Origin: Ileibacterium sp.
Lineage (GTDB): Bacteria; Bacillota_I; Bacilli_A; Erysipelotrichales; Erysipelotrichaceae
Direction of reading: 5' to 3'
Assembly (NCBI GenBank): GCA_021443945.1
Contig: JABUSF010000003.1
Span: 10,777 to 20,788 of the forward strand
Length of the DNA stretch: 10,012 nucleotides
The notes under the pieces are model-generated. The model saw only the letters and a program-made list of their open reading frames with translations, had not been told where the DNA came from and ran no database searches. Shown in pieces: positions 1 to 7,079 of the stretch. Position numbers and translations under genes: made by a program. Positions within the stretch are counted from its first letter, which is position 1. Each line of letters starts with the position of its first letter.

Positions 1-329
1 TGAGCTGCCTGCTGTTTGGCAGCGTTAATGATTTCCGTTCTCTCGAGACTGGCCTGCTTCTTGGCGCTGCTGATGATGTCATTTGCCTCGGCACCAATAT
101 TGGCAAGTTTTTCATGATATTCTTCCTTCAAATCATCTGCCTGCTGGCGAATTTTTACGGAAGCATCAATGTTGTCCTGAATCAGCTTCTGTCTTTGATC
201 TACAAACTTCAAAAGCTTGTCCCAGAAAAACTTCTTGCATACCAGAACAATGATTGTTGTGGAAATGCAGACCAGAAGGACGTCCTGCCATGAAATCCGC
301 AAATAGTTATCAATGTTAAATTCTACCAT
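1..329 (-). CDS. atpF: F1Fo ATP synthase subunit b (AtpF), C-terminus cut by window edge
   Basis: Subunit b is the peripheral stalk that holds F1 against the Fo a subunit. From the ATG at 327-329 about 109 residues are visible and no stop is reached, so the C-terminal part lies outside the window. Residues about 14-33 form the single membrane anchor (VLLVCISTTIIVLVC). After it comes FFWDKLLKFVDQRQKLIQ, the usual b-subunit region where the helix leaves the membrane. The rest is a charged, Ala/Gln/Lys/Glu-rich helix (IRQQADDLKEEYHEKL, then AKKQAS) expected to make the dimeric coiled coil. AGGTGA lies about 6 nt before the ATG. The gene follows atpE by 17 nt, in the standard atpB-atpE-atpF order. 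Identity rests on position and architecture, since b subunits diverge strongly in sequence. Confidence 0.93.
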   Translation of the reverse strand, partial: MVEFNIDNYLRISWQDVLLVCISTTIIVLVCKKFFWDKLLKFVDQRQKLIQDNIDASVKIRQQADDLKEEYHEKLANIGAEANDIISSAKKQASLERTEIINAAKQQAA

Positions 330-346
330 TGGATTTCACCTGCTTA

Positions 347-592
347 TTAACCTTTAACGAAAACCAGCAGAATGGCGATGATCAGAGCGTAGATACCTGT
401 TGTTTCAGCAAGAGCGATACCAAGTACCATGATGGACTGGATTTTTCCGGAAGCTTCAGGATTGCGTCCTACAGCTTCAGCACCTTTACCAGCTGCAAAA
501 CCCTGACCCATACCAGGACCGATACCGGCGATCATTGCAATACCAGCACCGAGCAGTGCCATACCTTTTACAAAAAATTCATTAAATTCCAT
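347..592 (-). CDS. atpE: F1Fo ATP synthase subunit c (AtpE), sodium-type ion site
   Basis: Subunit c forms the rotating membrane ring that carries the coupling ion. The 81-aa protein is a typical two-helix hairpin. Helix 1 contains GAGIAMIAGIGPGMGQG, the polar loop contains GRNPEA (R43, N44, P45), and helix 2 contains LAETTGIYAL with the essential carboxylate E63. Gln30, Glu63, Thr64, Thr65 and Tyr68 fall at the positions that bind Na+ in the Ilyobacter tartaricus c-ring (Gln32, Glu65, Ser66, Thr67, Tyr70, recalled from published work). This suggests a sodium-coupled enzyme, although the coupling ion is inferred. The start follows an AT-rich 18-nt spacer after atpB with a GAGAG ribosome-binding stretch; such A/U-rich leaders can help the high c-subunit synthesis the ring needs. 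Confidence 0.97.
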   Translation of the reverse strand: MEFNEFFVKGMALLGAGIAMIAGIGPGMGQGFAAGKGAEAVGRNPEASGKIQSIMVLGIALAETTGIYALIIAILLVFVKG

Positions 593-610
593 AAAAAATT
601 TACTCTCTTT

Positions 611-1318
611 CTATATCTCCTCATTGGAGACCTGCTCACCAAGGAAGTATGTACCTAAAGTGAAGAAAATATATGTTTGAATAACACCAGAGAAAACGTC
701 GAAATATACATGGATAAACGGAGTCAGGGTCAGACCCAGGTAACCCCATGGAGCCAGGCTCTTAATCAAGGTATAAATGAGCAGTGAAATAATGGTTCCA
801 GCCAGGATATTTCCGAACAGACGCATGGTCAGAGACAATGGTACAGCCAGTTCTCCAATAATATTCAAGGGAGTCAGAAACCACATTGGCTCTGTCAGTC
901 CTTTTAAGCGAGCCATCAGACCGCCTTTTTTAATGGCGTTGTACTGAATCATCAAAAAGAACATCACAGCCAGAGTGGCATTGAAGGAAACGTTTGAAGT
1001 CGGGTTCTGGAATCCAACCAGACCAGTCAGGTTGCTGATGAGCATACCGACCATAATCGTACCGAAAATCGGCATATAACGGCCGGTTGTTTCACGCAGG
1101 TTTCCTTTCACAACATAAAGGCATAAGTTGTAGAGCTCTTCAGACCAGTATGCCAGACCGGTCGGAGCTTTTGAGGGATCCGCTTTGTCGATTGCCCTTC
1201 CGGCAAACCAGGCCAGTATGCAGATCAGCACACAGACCACAAGCCAGACGAGAATCGACTGCTGAATCACCAATTCGAAGGATCCAAAATGGATAGTAAT
1301 GGAACTAACTTCGTTCAT
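611..1318 (-). CDS. atpB: F1Fo ATP synthase subunit a (AtpB)
   Basis: Subunit a is the membrane stator that forms the ion half-channels beside the c-ring. The protein has 235 residues, normal for Gram-positive a subunits. Residues about 21-40 form a first membrane helix, and several more follow between about 83 and 225. The hallmark SLTMRLFGNILAG is at 162-174 and contains the essential Arg166; GELAVP with Glu156 precedes it, and GVIQTYIFFTL near 211-221 carries the conserved Gln214. Its ATG overlaps the stop of atpI by 4 nt (ATGA), so translation is probably coupled. The TAG stop lies 18 nt before atpE. Together with the c subunit it should set ion specificity, but no clear sodium-specific marker was identified in this chain. 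Confidence 0.97.
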   Translation of the reverse strand: MNEVSSITIHFGSFELVIQQSILVWLVVCVLICILAWFAGRAIDKADPSKAPTGLAYWSEELYNLCLYVVKGNLRETTGRYMPIFGTIMVGMLISNLTGLVGFQNPTSNVSFNATLAVMFFLMIQYNAIKKGGLMARLKGLTEPMWFLTPLNIIGELAVPLSLTMRLFGNILAGTIISLLIYTLIKSLAPWGYLGLTLTPFIHVYFDVFSGVIQTYIFFTLGTYFLGEQVSNEEI

Positions 1319-1692
1319 TCATCGTCCTTTCTATGCAGCAAAGCGTAGATCACAAGGCTTGCTTTGGAGCAGAGAATTCCTGCAAGCATAGCCAGAGGAC
1401 TGAATCCCCGCCACGTCAGAAAAAAGAGACAGACCGCATAGAACAGATACCGTCCCGTGTAGCCGATAAACCCTTTTCTCTTGTTGGCAGCTTCATCGCC
1501 GGTCAGTGCTTTTGTCATAGCAATGATCATCCAAAGGCCGCAAAGGCCAATAGCAGCTCCCAACATTGTGGAAACAGCATAGTTGATCCGATGATCCGGC
1601 CAGATCAAAGCTGCCAGGGCAGCGCAGATCAGGCTGAGGATGACAGTCCAGAGACAGGCGGTTTTCCAGATTGGTTTTATTGCAGAATTCAT
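1315..1692 (-). CDS. atpI: ATP synthase subunit I (AtpI-like) assembly protein
   Basis: This 125-aa hydrophobic protein has four likely membrane helices (about 12-30, 38-60, 78-94 and 98-118) with charged loops, including TKALTGDEAANKRKGF between helices 2 and 3. Size, topology and position just before atpB match the ATP synthase I family (AtpI), which in other bacteria assists c-ring assembly and may influence Mg2+/Ca2+ entry. The ATG at 1692 was chosen because it gives an ATGA overlap with the stop of the preceding atpZ-like gene. A longer reading from 1782 would run out of frame through that gene and would not look like AtpI at its N-terminus. The stop overlaps the atpB start by 4 nt. AtpI proteins are weakly conserved, so the assignment leans on context and topology. 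Confidence 0.85.
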   Translation of the reverse strand: MNSAIKPIWKTACLWTVILSLICAALAALIWPDHRINYAVSTMLGAAIGLCGLWMIIAMTKALTGDEAANKRKGFIGYTGRYLFYAVCLFFLTWRGFSPLAMLAGILCSKASLVIYALLHRKDDE

Positions 1693-1859
1693 TTTTTCAT
1701 TTTCTTGAACAGCAGAACAAAGCTTCCGATCACGGCATATAGTGTCAGGACAATCAGAAAGACAGGACTTAGTCCTGTCCAACTGTCCAGAAGCCAGCCG
1801 ATCCAGATACAGAACAGCAGATTGACCAGAAGAAATCCTGAGAATTTCAAAGGATCCAT
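1689..1859 (-). CDS. atpZ: AtpZ-like small membrane protein of the ATP synthase operon
   Basis: This very short gene (56 aa) fills the space between upp and atpI and is easily missed. The translation begins MDPLKFSGFLLVNLLFCIWI and ends in FKKMKK. It has two hydrophobic helices (about 8-24 and 32-51) separated by GWLLDSWTGLSPVF. The pattern hydrophobic helix, G-x-x-x-D-x-x-x-G-x-x-P, hydrophobic helix with internal Gly, and a Lys-rich end is that of AtpZ-type Fo accessory proteins encoded beside atpI. The ATG directly abuts the TAA of upp with no gap, and the TGA overlaps the atpI ATG (ATGA). No strong Shine-Dalgarno sequence is visible (only GGAAC in the end of upp), so translation probably depends on ribosomes finishing upp. 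In alkaliphilic Bacillus, AtpZ and AtpI have been linked to divalent cation supply; that role is only inferred here. Confidence 0.8.
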   Translation of the reverse strand: MDPLKFSGFLLVNLLFCIWIGWLLDSWTGLSPVFLIVLTLYAVIGSFVLLFKKMKK

Positions 1860-2480
1860 TTACTTTGTTCCAAAGATTCTGTCGCCTGCGTCCCCAAGGC
1901 CCGGAACGATATATCCATTCTCGTTCAGACAGTCGTCCAATGCAGCCAGATAAATGTCTACATCCGGATGATGTTTTTCGACATTTTTAATGCCATCTTC
2001 AGCACCAACAAGGCAAACCAGCTTGATGTTCTTGGCGCCCTGCTTTTTGACCATATCCAAAGCTGCAACGCTGCTTCCGCCAGTTGCCAGCATAGGGTCA
2101 ACTACGATGGTCACTGCGTCAGCAATATTTTTGGGATACTTCTCAAAATACGTATGAGGTTCCAGTGTTTCTTCGTCACGGAACACACCTACGTGAGCTA
2201 CCTTGGCAGTCGGAACAAGTCTGGTAATACCGGAAACCATTCCCAGACCAGCTCTCAGAATTGGTACAACAACCACATCTTTGGCCAGACGGGAAGCAGT
2301 CATTGGGCACATGGGAGTTTCAATATCTACATCTTTTAAAGGCAGGTCTCTGGTGATTTCATAAACCATCAAAGAGCCGATCTCATCAAGATTTTCTCTG
2401 AAGTCCTTTGTGCTGGTATTCTTGTCCCTCATAATGGACAGCTTATGTTTGATTAACGGATGATCAAACACCGTCAGCAT
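1860..2480 (-). CDS. upp: Uracil phosphoribosyltransferase (Upp)
   Basis: Upp makes UMP and pyrophosphate from uracil and PRPP in the cytoplasm (pyrimidine salvage). The 206-aa product is full length for the family. The PRPP-binding loop is VVDPMLATGGSS at 126-137. ILRAGLGM (74-81) and the C-terminal uracil-recognition segment YIVPGLGDAGDRIFGTK are also present. The start at 2480 (MLTVFDHPLI) was chosen because it matches the family N-terminus and has a strong GAGGAGGTGG ribosome binding site about 6 nt upstream. A longer reading from 2609 would run through the terminator of the preceding operon and into walJ. A terminator and an extended -10 promoter directly upstream suggest that upp begins a new transcript that continues into the ATP synthase genes. 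Bacillus subtilis also has upp near the atp operon. Confidence 0.98.
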   Translation of the reverse strand: MLTVFDHPLIKHKLSIMRDKNTSTKDFRENLDEIGSLMVYEITRDLPLKDVDIETPMCPMTASRLAKDVVVVPILRAGLGMVSGITRLVPTAKVAHVGVFRDEETLEPHTYFEKYPKNIADAVTIVVDPMLATGGSSVAALDMVKKQGAKNIKLVCLVGAEDGIKNVEKHHPDVDIYLAALDDCLNENGYIVPGLGDAGDRIFGTK

Positions 2481-2505
2481 AAAAATCCACCTCCTCAATA
2501 ATGAA

Positions 2506-2514
2506 AGTATAACA
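2506..2514 (-). promoter_or_regulatory. Probable extended -10 promoter of upp-atp operon
   Basis: The minus strand reads TGTTATACT, an extended -10 element (TG-N-TATACT, one mismatch to TATAAT). No good -35 hexamer sits 16-18 nt upstream, which is tolerated by extended -10 promoters. Transcription would begin near 2499, leaving about 20 nt before the upp ATG and just enough room for its strong ribosome binding site. The element lies in the T-rich tail of the upstream terminator. This is an inference from motif and position. Confidence 0.5.
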
Positions 2515-2554
2515 AAAATACTCAAGGTGCATCTTTTATCCCCTTGAGTATTTT
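2511..2554 (-). terminator. Intrinsic terminator after walJ
   Basis: On the minus strand a perfect 13-bp stem (AAAATACTCAAGG at 2554-2542 paired with CCTTGAGTATTTT at 2527-2515) encloses a 14-nt loop and runs into a T-rich tail (TTTTTGTT). It starts 3 nt after the walJ stop, so it closes the yybS-to-walJ operon. Both flanks are T-rich when read outward, so it could also stop plus-strand transcripts. Confidence 0.85.
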
Positions 2555-2557
2555 CTT

Positions 2558-3337
2558 TTATTTTGTGTACTTTCCGAATGACACGACAGCCTTTTGTTCG
2601 GCAGCGCATACATTTATGTCTTTTAAAGAAATTCCTTTATGAGCGAATGCATCCATCAAAGCTTCCATGGCCAGAGCCGGTGTGTTGGCCTCATCTGAAA
2701 GGTGGGCTAAAACAATATTTTTTGTATTGTCTGTCACCAGTTCGCTGAGCAGCCGGGCACTGTCCTGATTGCAAAGGTGTCCGGTATCCGAAACAATTCT
2801 CTGTTTCAGCCAGGCCGGGCGGTTGGTGGAAAGCAGCATTTCCATATCATGATTGCTTTCAAAAATGTAATAATCCGCCCCTTTCAGAAAAGGCATGTTT
2901 TCGTTTTTTACATATCCGGTATCGGTGACATAGACCAGTCTGGACACAGCATCTTCCACCACAAATCCCGTGGTCGGACCCGAATCATGGCTTAAAACAA
3001 CCGGGGTAATTTTCAAATCCTTGATGAACACAGGATCCATGGGCCGAATGTGATGCGCATCTAAAGGAACCGGCTGATGCTTGGGGTCCTTCAGTTCAAT
3101 TTCACAGTAGGAATATACCGGCAGAGCGGAAAAATGCCGCAGCTGGCCGATATGATCTTTGTGAGTGTGTGTAATAAAAATCCCGTCGATGTCTTCCTTT
3201 GACTGACCCGCCTCTTCCAGAGCTTTCATCAGATAGGATTTTGCGGGCGCACCGCAGTCGATCAGAATGCTGGCGGCAGCGGTTCGGATCAGACAGCAGT
3301 TTCCCTTGGAGCCGGAGCATAAAAGATCAACCTGCAT
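2558..3337 (-). CDS. walJ: WalJ/YycJ-type metallo-beta-lactamase-fold hydrolase
   Basis: This 259-aa cytosolic metallo-beta-lactamase-fold protein has a complete metal site: THTHKDH at 56-62 (H57, H59, D61, H62), LSHDSG with H117, VTDTG with D139, ESNHD at 160-164, and further histidines at H187 and H212. The N-terminus (VDLLCSGSKGNCCLI) and overall length match the YycJ/WalJ family. That family usually lies beside the WalRK cell-wall two-component genes and has been linked to coordinating DNA replication or repair with division; possible nuclease activity is only suggested by fold relatives. Here the gene overlaps the end of dnaB by 11 nt, with GAGGA before its ATG, and no walR or walK is nearby. 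The identity as an MBL hydrolase is firm; the substrate is unknown. Confidence 0.9.
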   Translation of the reverse strand: MQVDLLCSGSKGNCCLIRTAAASILIDCGAPAKSYLMKALEEAGQSKEDIDGIFITHTHKDHIGQLRHFSALPVYSYCEIELKDPKHQPVPLDAHHIRPMDPVFIKDLKITPVVLSHDSGPTTGFVVEDAVSRLVYVTDTGYVKNENMPFLKGADYYIFESNHDMEMLLSTNRPAWLKQRIVSDTGHLCNQDSARLLSELVTDNTKNIVLAHLSDEANTPALAMEALMDAFAHKGISLKDINVCAAEQKAVVSFGKYTK

Positions 3338-4676
3338 ATGGATCCTCTACATCGGTCCGGCAGTTGGCAAACCGGGAGATGTTCTTTTCGAACGCCAGAT
3401 TGATTTTTCCAATGGATCCGTTTCGATGCTTGGCCAAAGACAGATCGACGATCTCAGCCGGTTTGTCCGGATCCGATTCCTTGTTGTAGTAATCTTCCCG
3501 GTACAGGAACATGACAATATCCGCATCCTGCTCGATGGATCCGGATTCACGCAGGTCAGACAGCTGGGGTTCGTGGTCGGTTCTTTCCTCTACTTTACGG
3601 GAGAGCTGAGACAGAGCAATGACAGGACATTCCATTTCCTTGGCCAGAATTTTCAGGTTACGGGAAATTTCGGAAACTTCCTGCTGACGGGAATCCGAGC
3701 GGCCATTTCCGCTGATCAGCTGCAGGTAGTCAATAACAACCAGAGAGATGGAATTGTATTCGCTTTTAAGCTTGCGGCATTTGGAAAAGATCTGGGAAAC
3801 CCGGATCGAGGACGTATCATCAATAAAGATATTCCGCTCCGCCAGGCGGTTGCCCGCTTCATACAGCCGGCTCATTTCATCGTTGGTCACTTTTCCGCTT
3901 CGCAGCTTGTCTGCAAACACCTGAGACTCACAGCTCATCAAACGTTTGATCAGGGAGTCCGAGGGCATTTCCAGAGAGAAGATGGCGACGCACCCATCGT
4001 TTCGCTTGGCAACCTGGTTGGCAAAGTTCAAAGCCAGGGCGGATTTTCCCATGGCAGGACGGGCAGCCAGAATGATCAAATCCCCCCGCTGAAATCCGTT
4101 GGTCATGGCATCCAGAGCAGCAAACCCGGTCTTGATGCCTGTGACGCCTTTTTGCGTCTGAAGAAACTTCAGCTCTTCAAGAACTCTGGACACTACGGTG
4201 GAGGAGCTTTCAAATTCAGAGCCTCGGCGCTGCCGGGTCACGTCCATAATGGTCCGTTCTGCAGCATCGAGAACGTCATCCATTTCCGATGTGGTCTCCA
4301 TGGCATCGCTGCTGATTTTTTCAGCGGCTTCAATCAGATTCCGCAGCTGGGATTTGTTTTTGATGTTTTCCGCATAGTACTGAACGTTGGCGCTGGAAAC
4401 AGCACCATCCATCAAGGACATGATGTAGTCCAGACCGCCTGCAGCCTCCAGTTCATCCTTGTCGCTTAAGCGCTGAATGACATTTTCCAGTTCCAGGGGT
4501 TTTCCGCTGCGGGCCAGCTCATCCATGGCCTGATAAATCTTCTGATGGCTGGGGACAAAAAACTCTGCTGCGCTCAGATCGTAATCCTGGCAGACAGAGT
4601 AAACATCCGGATAAACCATTAAAGACCCAAGCAGGGACTGCTCGAGTCTTTTTGAATTGGGCAATTCTCTGGGCAT
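3327..4676 (-). CDS. dnaB: Replicative DNA helicase DnaB (DnaC in Bacillus naming)
   Basis: DnaB is the hexameric ATP-driven helicase that unwinds DNA at the replication fork. The 449-aa protein has the family layout: N-terminal collar domain (about 1-100, starting PRELPNSKRLEQSLLGSLM), a linker helix, then the RecA-like motor. Visible motifs are Walker A ARPAMGKS (205-212; K211, S212), FSLEM with catalytic Glu236, Walker B VVIDYLQL with Asp316, the SQLSRKVEER DNA-loop region, LRESGSIEQDADIVMFL, and AKHRNG with the KxR arginine finger near Arg418. No intein is present. The start at 4676 lies one base after the rplI stop, with AAGGA 8 nt upstream; the in-frame ATG at 4718 would add 14 residues untypical of DnaB. 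The end overlaps walJ by 11 nt. Confidence 0.98.
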   Translation of the reverse strand: MPRELPNSKRLEQSLLGSLMVYPDVYSVCQDYDLSAAEFFVPSHQKIYQAMDELARSGKPLELENVIQRLSDKDELEAAGGLDYIMSLMDGAVSSANVQYYAENIKNKSQLRNLIEAAEKISSDAMETTSEMDDVLDAAERTIMDVTRQRRGSEFESSSTVVSRVLEELKFLQTQKGVTGIKTGFAALDAMTNGFQRGDLIILAARPAMGKSALALNFANQVAKRNDGCVAIFSLEMPSDSLIKRLMSCESQVFADKLRSGKVTNDEMSRLYEAGNRLAERNIFIDDTSSIRVSQIFSKCRKLKSEYNSISLVVIDYLQLISGNGRSDSRQQEVSEISRNLKILAKEMECPVIALSQLSRKVEERTDHEPQLSDLRESGSIEQDADIVMFLYREDYYNKESDPDKPAEIVDLSLAKHRNGSIGKINLAFEKNISRFANCRTDVEDPYAG

Positions 4677-4677
4677 T

Positions 4678-5130
4678 TTAAGAATCCTTAGCGCTGATGT
4701 GGACGTTGATTGTCGCAATGACCTGACCTTTGTACAGGTCGGCTTTGACTTTTGTAGTTCCTAAGGAATCTGCCGGAACATCCATCATGATTTTTCGTTT
4801 ATCCACCTGCAGGCCTTTAGCCGCCAGTGCCTGAGCAATCTGCTTCGAAGAAATCTGACCAAATGTCTGACCGTTTTTGGATGTGTTCAAAGTGAACTCA
4901 AGAACCAGATCATCCAAAACCTTTTTCGTTTCTTCCGCCTGGGCTTTCAAGGCAGCTTCATGTTCTGCTTTTTCCTGACGCCGTTCATCCAGCGCTCTTG
5001 TATTTTCCTTATTGCAAGGTTCTGCTTTTCCTGTCTTAATCAGAAAGTTTTTGGCATATCCGTCAGCCACTTCGATGACTTCGTCTTTTTTGCCGACTTT
5101 CTTTACATCTTCAAGCAAAATTACTTTCAT
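4678..5130 (-). CDS. rplI: 50S ribosomal protein bL9
   Basis: bL9 binds 23S rRNA at the base of the L1 stalk and reaches out from the large subunit. The 150-aa protein is the normal length. Its N-terminal RNA-binding domain has MKVILLEDVKKVGKKDEVIE followed by VADGYAKNFLIKTGKA. A long charged connecting helix follows at about 41-77. The C-terminal domain has KNGQTFGQISSKQIAQAL and ends in a V-x-A-x-I-N-V-H strand. The ATG overlaps the gdpP stop (ATGA), and dnaB starts one base after its own stop. Its place between gdpP and dnaB is the common order in Bacilli. Confidence 0.98.
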   Translation of the reverse strand: MKVILLEDVKKVGKKDEVIEVADGYAKNFLIKTGKAEPCNKENTRALDERRQEKAEHEAALKAQAEETKKVLDDLVLEFTLNTSKNGQTFGQISSKQIAQALAAKGLQVDKRKIMMDVPADSLGTTKVKADLYKGQVIATINVHISAKDS

Positions 5131-7079
5131 TTTTCTTCCTCCTGTACTTGATCAAGCAGAGATTCAAGCAGTTTTTTGGCTTCTTCCACAGTCAGATCCT
5201 CCCGTTCTGCGGCAGCAGCTGCAAAATGACCGCCTCCCTGCATTTTTTCCATAATGGTCTGCACGTTGAAGGTTCCATCCGAACGGGCAGAGATGGCTGT
5301 TTTGCCGTTTTCCACATTGGTTCCAATGGTGAAGCTGGCCTGACAGCCTTTGATCTGCAGCAGTGTGTCACTCACCTGTGAAAGCATCGTCCGGCTCACA
5401 GGCTGTTCAGCAGCTGCTATCATAAAGTGCTTTTTGTACGGAACCGCTCTGGAAACCAGATCCGTTCTCTGAATGTACTGATCATAGTCCTCCTGAAGAG
5501 CCTTCTCCGCATAATTGCCATTTGAGCCCCAGGAGCGCAGTGTCGCCGCTGCCTGGAAGGTTCTTTCAGAAGTATGAGATTTAAAGCGTCCGGTATCCAC
5601 CAGAATACCCAAATACATAATGGTGGCCTCTCCTTCGAAGATCGGAATGGAGACGCTGGAGTTCTGAAGCAGTTCTGTTACCAGCTCACAAGTCGAGGAA
5701 GCGGTGCTTTCCACATAGGCCATGAGAGGAGAATCCACAAAGTTTTCAGAACGTCTGTGATGGTCGATCACAACTACCCGCCGGCAGTGTTCCAGCAAAG
5801 CTCGTCCGCTGGAAATCGCCGGGATGCCGTGATCCACCATGATCACCAGATCTCTGTCCGGATCGATCAGACGGGCTGCATCATCCGGGGTAATCAGATT
5901 GTGCCGGTCAATGGTCTGCTTGTAAAAGTCCATGGTCTGCTGCAGCTGCTTGTCTCTTGGAACGTCTTTGAGAACAATGTAAGGTTCTCTGCCAAGAGCT
6001 TTCACCCAGTTGCTGACACCAAGAGCCGCACCCATGCAGTCATAATCGGTATTGGTATGACCGAGAACAAAGACTTTTGGGCTTTCCTCAATCAAATCTT
6101 CAATGGTCGCCCCCACTATATTGACCCGGACAGTGGAGCGCTGGGAGCTCTTTTCAGAGTTTCCTCCGATAAAGACAACCTTACCCCCAAACTTTTTAAT
6201 GGCCACCTGATCTCCTCCCCTGGACTGAACCAGTTCAAGCAGATCGTTGATCATATTATCCAAAGCCATATAATTATGGGTTCCATAAGCAAAAACCATG
6301 CTCAGAGTAATGGAAACATCCACTTCATCGGCCTGGTCTTTAATGGTCTGCAGAATAGTAAAGTTTCTGGACTTTACCTTTTCCAGGATCCCCGTATCCA
6401 AAATGACCAGAAAACGGTCGGACCGCAGGCGCCGCAGAAACATACCGTTGTCTTTGGCCCATGTAATTAAGGAAGAGCGCATCCTGGTATTGATCACATT
6501 GAGGATTTCATCGTTTTCATAGCTTTGATACTCGTTGTAGTTGTCCAGAGTCATCAGTCCTACAACAATCTCCTCCGTATCCAGCTTGTCCTTCAGTTCT
6601 GTAATTTCGGTGATGTTCTTCACAAACAGAACCTGGGCTCCTTCTTTTCTCATCACTTCGTAAACCTGATCTCCTACCCGGCCGGTGACCGTATCCAGAT
6701 CTTCTTCAAATAAATCTCTGGTATTTTCCATCCAGACGGTGACTTTCTCATTGAGCAGGTTCATTTGATGAAGCTTGAAATAATCGCTCTGCCAGGTCAC
6801 CCGGTATTCGTCGTTGTAAATCAGAATTCCAACTTCTCCGAAGGCAAGAGCTTCCTTGGCGTCTTTTCCCAGAAAACGGGAGATTTCCATTTCTGTCTGG
6901 TAACCTTTTTTCTTCATCGTCTTCCACATAATGGAAAACAGGGCGCTGAACGCCAGAAGAATGACACTCACAAAGATTGCCGTCAGATACTGCTGCCTGA
7001 CAAAAGCAAACAGAACGGCGATCCATGCAAGCAGATTCACCAAGATATAGATCACACGCCATTTAAATAATATCTTCAT
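5127..7079 (-). CDS. gdpP: Cyclic-di-AMP phosphodiesterase GdpP (YybT family)
   Basis: GdpP hydrolyses c-di-AMP to pApA and so affects potassium, osmotic and cell-wall homeostasis; it sits in the membrane with its enzyme domains in the cytosol. The 650-aa protein shows the full family layout. There are two membrane helices (about 8-27 and 31-52), then a PAS-like domain (about 78-165). A degenerate GGDEF domain (about 170-305) has LRRLRSDRFLVIL where an active cyclase would have GGDEF. The DHH domain has GHTNTDYD (H341, D345, D347), VDHG (D416, H417), IDHHRR (D439, H440, H441) and VDTG (D495). The DHHA1 domain carries GGGH at 615-618. All expected metal ligands are present, so the enzyme should be active. 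The ATG overlaps the yybS-like stop by 4 nt, with AGGA upstream, and the stop overlaps rplI by 4 nt. Confidence 0.97.
   Translation of the reverse strand: MKILFKWRVIYILVNLLAWIAVLFAFVRQQYLTAIFVSVILLAFSALFSIMWKTMKKKGYQTEMEISRFLGKDAKEALAFGEVGILIYNDEYRVTWQSDYFKLHQMNLLNEKVTVWMENTRDLFEEDLDTVTGRVGDQVYEVMRKEGAQVLFVKNITEITELKDKLDTEEIVVGLMTLDNYNEYQSYENDEILNVINTRMRSSLITWAKDNGMFLRRLRSDRFLVILDTGILEKVKSRNFTILQTIKDQADEVDVSITLSMVFAYGTHNYMALDNMINDLLELVQSRGGDQVAIKKFGGKVVFIGGNSEKSSQRSTVRVNIVGATIEDLIEESPKVFVLGHTNTDYDCMGAALGVSNWVKALGREPYIVLKDVPRDKQLQQTMDFYKQTIDRHNLITPDDAARLIDPDRDLVIMVDHGIPAISSGRALLEHCRRVVVIDHHRRSENFVDSPLMAYVESTASSTCELVTELLQNSSVSIPIFEGEATIMYLGILVDTGRFKSHTSERTFQAAATLRSWGSNGNYAEKALQEDYDQYIQRTDLVSRAVPYKKHFMIAAAEQPVSRTMLSQVSDTLLQIKGCQASFTIGTNVENGKTAISARSDGTFNVQTIMEKMQGGGHFAAAAAEREDLTVEEAKKLLESLLDQVQEEEK

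Noticed and set aside
170..305. Possible unusual regulatory RNA in the atpF coding region
   Set aside because: No stable hairpin or conserved motif was seen by eye; the stretch is accounted for by normal b-subunit coding sequence.
1333..1953. A 206-codon plus-strand open frame opposite atpI, atpZ and the end of upp
   Set aside because: It crosses three supported genes on the other strand and its protein is low-complexity, without family features.
2481..2609. N-terminal extension of Upp to an ATG at 2609
   Set aside because: It would run through walJ and the terminator and add about 43 residues absent from Upp proteins; the ATG at 2480 has the strong ribosome binding site.
3267..4469. A 400-codon open frame on the plus strand, opposite dnaB
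   Set aside because: It lies wholly antisense to the well-supported helicase gene, has no plausible ribosome binding site or domain, and looks like a by-product of codon bias in dnaB.
4677..4718. Earlier DnaB start at 4718 inside rplI
   Set aside because: It adds 14 residues encoded by overlapping rplI sequence; the ATG at 4676 has AAGGA at good spacing and gives the usual DnaB N-terminus.
1176..6394. Apparent excess of GGATCC sites (about nine, four within 3341-3541)
   Set aside because: Most fall inside Asp-Pro, Gly-Ser or similar codon pairs and the count is small; without genome-wide numbers it is not evidence of anything.
5574..6470. A 298-codon open frame on the plus strand, opposite gdpP
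   Set aside because: It is fully antisense to gdpP, whose motifs are all intact; the translation shows no recognisable features.
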